Program-made: the position numbers and the translations under genes
The notes under the pieces: generated by a model
Told to the model about the DNA's origin: nothing
Databases searched by the model: none
Seen by the model: only the letters and a program-made list of their open reading frames with translations
IMG/VR virus record: IMGVR_UViG_3300009068_000112
Coordinates: 1-31,855 of that record
Length of the DNA: 31,855 nucleotides
Reading direction: 5' to 3' (one strand)
From: a virus
Shown: positions 31,643 through 31,855 of the stretch, piece after piece
Layout of the letters: every line of letters starts with the position of its first letter
How positions within the stretch are numbered: position 1 is the first letter of the stretch

Positions 31643-31855
31643 ATGGCAAAATTACCTTTACCAGAAAGAGGGCAACCATTAGATGTTGCTTACATTTATC
31701 AATTAGCAAACACCATAAACGATCTATCATCACAGATATCTCCAGCAACATATAAATATGTTACAGTGGACACCCCTGGTGTTGGAAAGCAAAGCGTCAA
31801 GGCTTCTGAGGCTAGAATTATTGGCGGGTATGTAAATGTAGTAAACAGTTCAACA
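31643..31855 (+). CDS. Unknown tail-region protein, N-terminal part (runs off window)
   Basis: 71 codons, open to the right edge. Begins MAKLPLPERGQPLDVAYIYQ, followed by LANTINDLSSQIS and a beta-like stretch (YKYVTVDTPGVGKQSVKASEARIIGGYVNVV). A short helical trimer-forming segment before strands would suit a fibre or appendage protein, but the visible part is too short for a call. No Shine-Dalgarno sequence; it lies behind TGGTATAAT. Confidence 0.6.
   Translation, partial: MAKLPLPERGQPLDVAYIYQLANTINDLSSQISPATYKYVTVDTPGVGKQSVKASEARIIGGYVNVVNSST

Noticed and set aside
1-31855. tRNA genes, CRISPR arrays, integrase/attachment sites, insertion sequences
   Set aside because: No cloverleaf-like gap sequence, no regularly spaced repeats, and no transposase or recombinase motifs; intergenic gaps are all under about 100 bases.

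Overview
The window is a contiguous piece of a tailed double-stranded DNA phage genome (Caudoviricetes, siphovirus-like gene order). All 22 recognised genes lie on the + strand and most start codons touch or overlap the preceding stop. The DNA is visibly A+T-rich, roughly in the mid-thirties percent GC by eye. A class II (B12-dependent) ribonucleotide reductase, leaderless-looking starts behind TGN-TATAMT extended -10 boxes, and the style of the capsid, connector and chaperone proteins suggest an actinobacterial host, possibly a low-GC aquatic lineage. That host call is inference, made from memory of related proteins rather than by search.

Layout. 2-1578: metabolic end, with the C-terminal 352 residues of a ribonucleotide reductase followed by a 2-oxoglutarate/Fe(II) oxygenase. 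1594-5328: a 1244-residue LamG-containing structural protein lying away from the tail module. 5347-9981: head module, with a small unknown protein, PBSX-type portal, XkdF-like prohead protease carrying a nested scaffold gene, and HK97-fold major capsid protein. A strong hairpin terminator (10001-10036) follows the capsid gene. 10073-13165: an acidic-repeat protein, then connector genes in the order adaptor, stopper, neck/tail-completion and tail terminator. 13241-13855: tail tube, followed by a second terminator. 13943-14999: two paralogous tail assembly chaperone genes. 15023-24571: a very large tape measure protein (3182 aa). 24571-31632: distal tail protein, large baseplate-hub/tail-associated protein with an inserted lectin-like domain, and small tip or fibre proteins. 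31643 to the end: start of another gene.

How the parts work together. Portal, protease, scaffold and capsid protein build the prohead; the four connector genes close it and join the tail. Chaperones, tape measure and tube protein assemble the tail, and the distal genes build the host-recognition tip. Terminators after the two most abundant structural proteins (capsid and tube), each followed at once by a new promoter-like box, would uncouple their levels from the downstream genes.

Most interesting observations. (a) The tail chaperone pair appears to be encoded as two separate genes, a pre-fused long form and a duplicated short form, instead of by one programmed frameshift. (b) The tape measure carries two copies of the terminal PGE motif about 2400 residues apart, with a kinase-like sequence block between them. 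(c) A recurrent extended -10 motif sits immediately before SD-less starts. (d) The nested scaffold contains a four-cysteine cluster. No tRNA, CRISPR array, integrase or insertion sequence was seen, and there is no gene-free stretch longer than about 100 bases.
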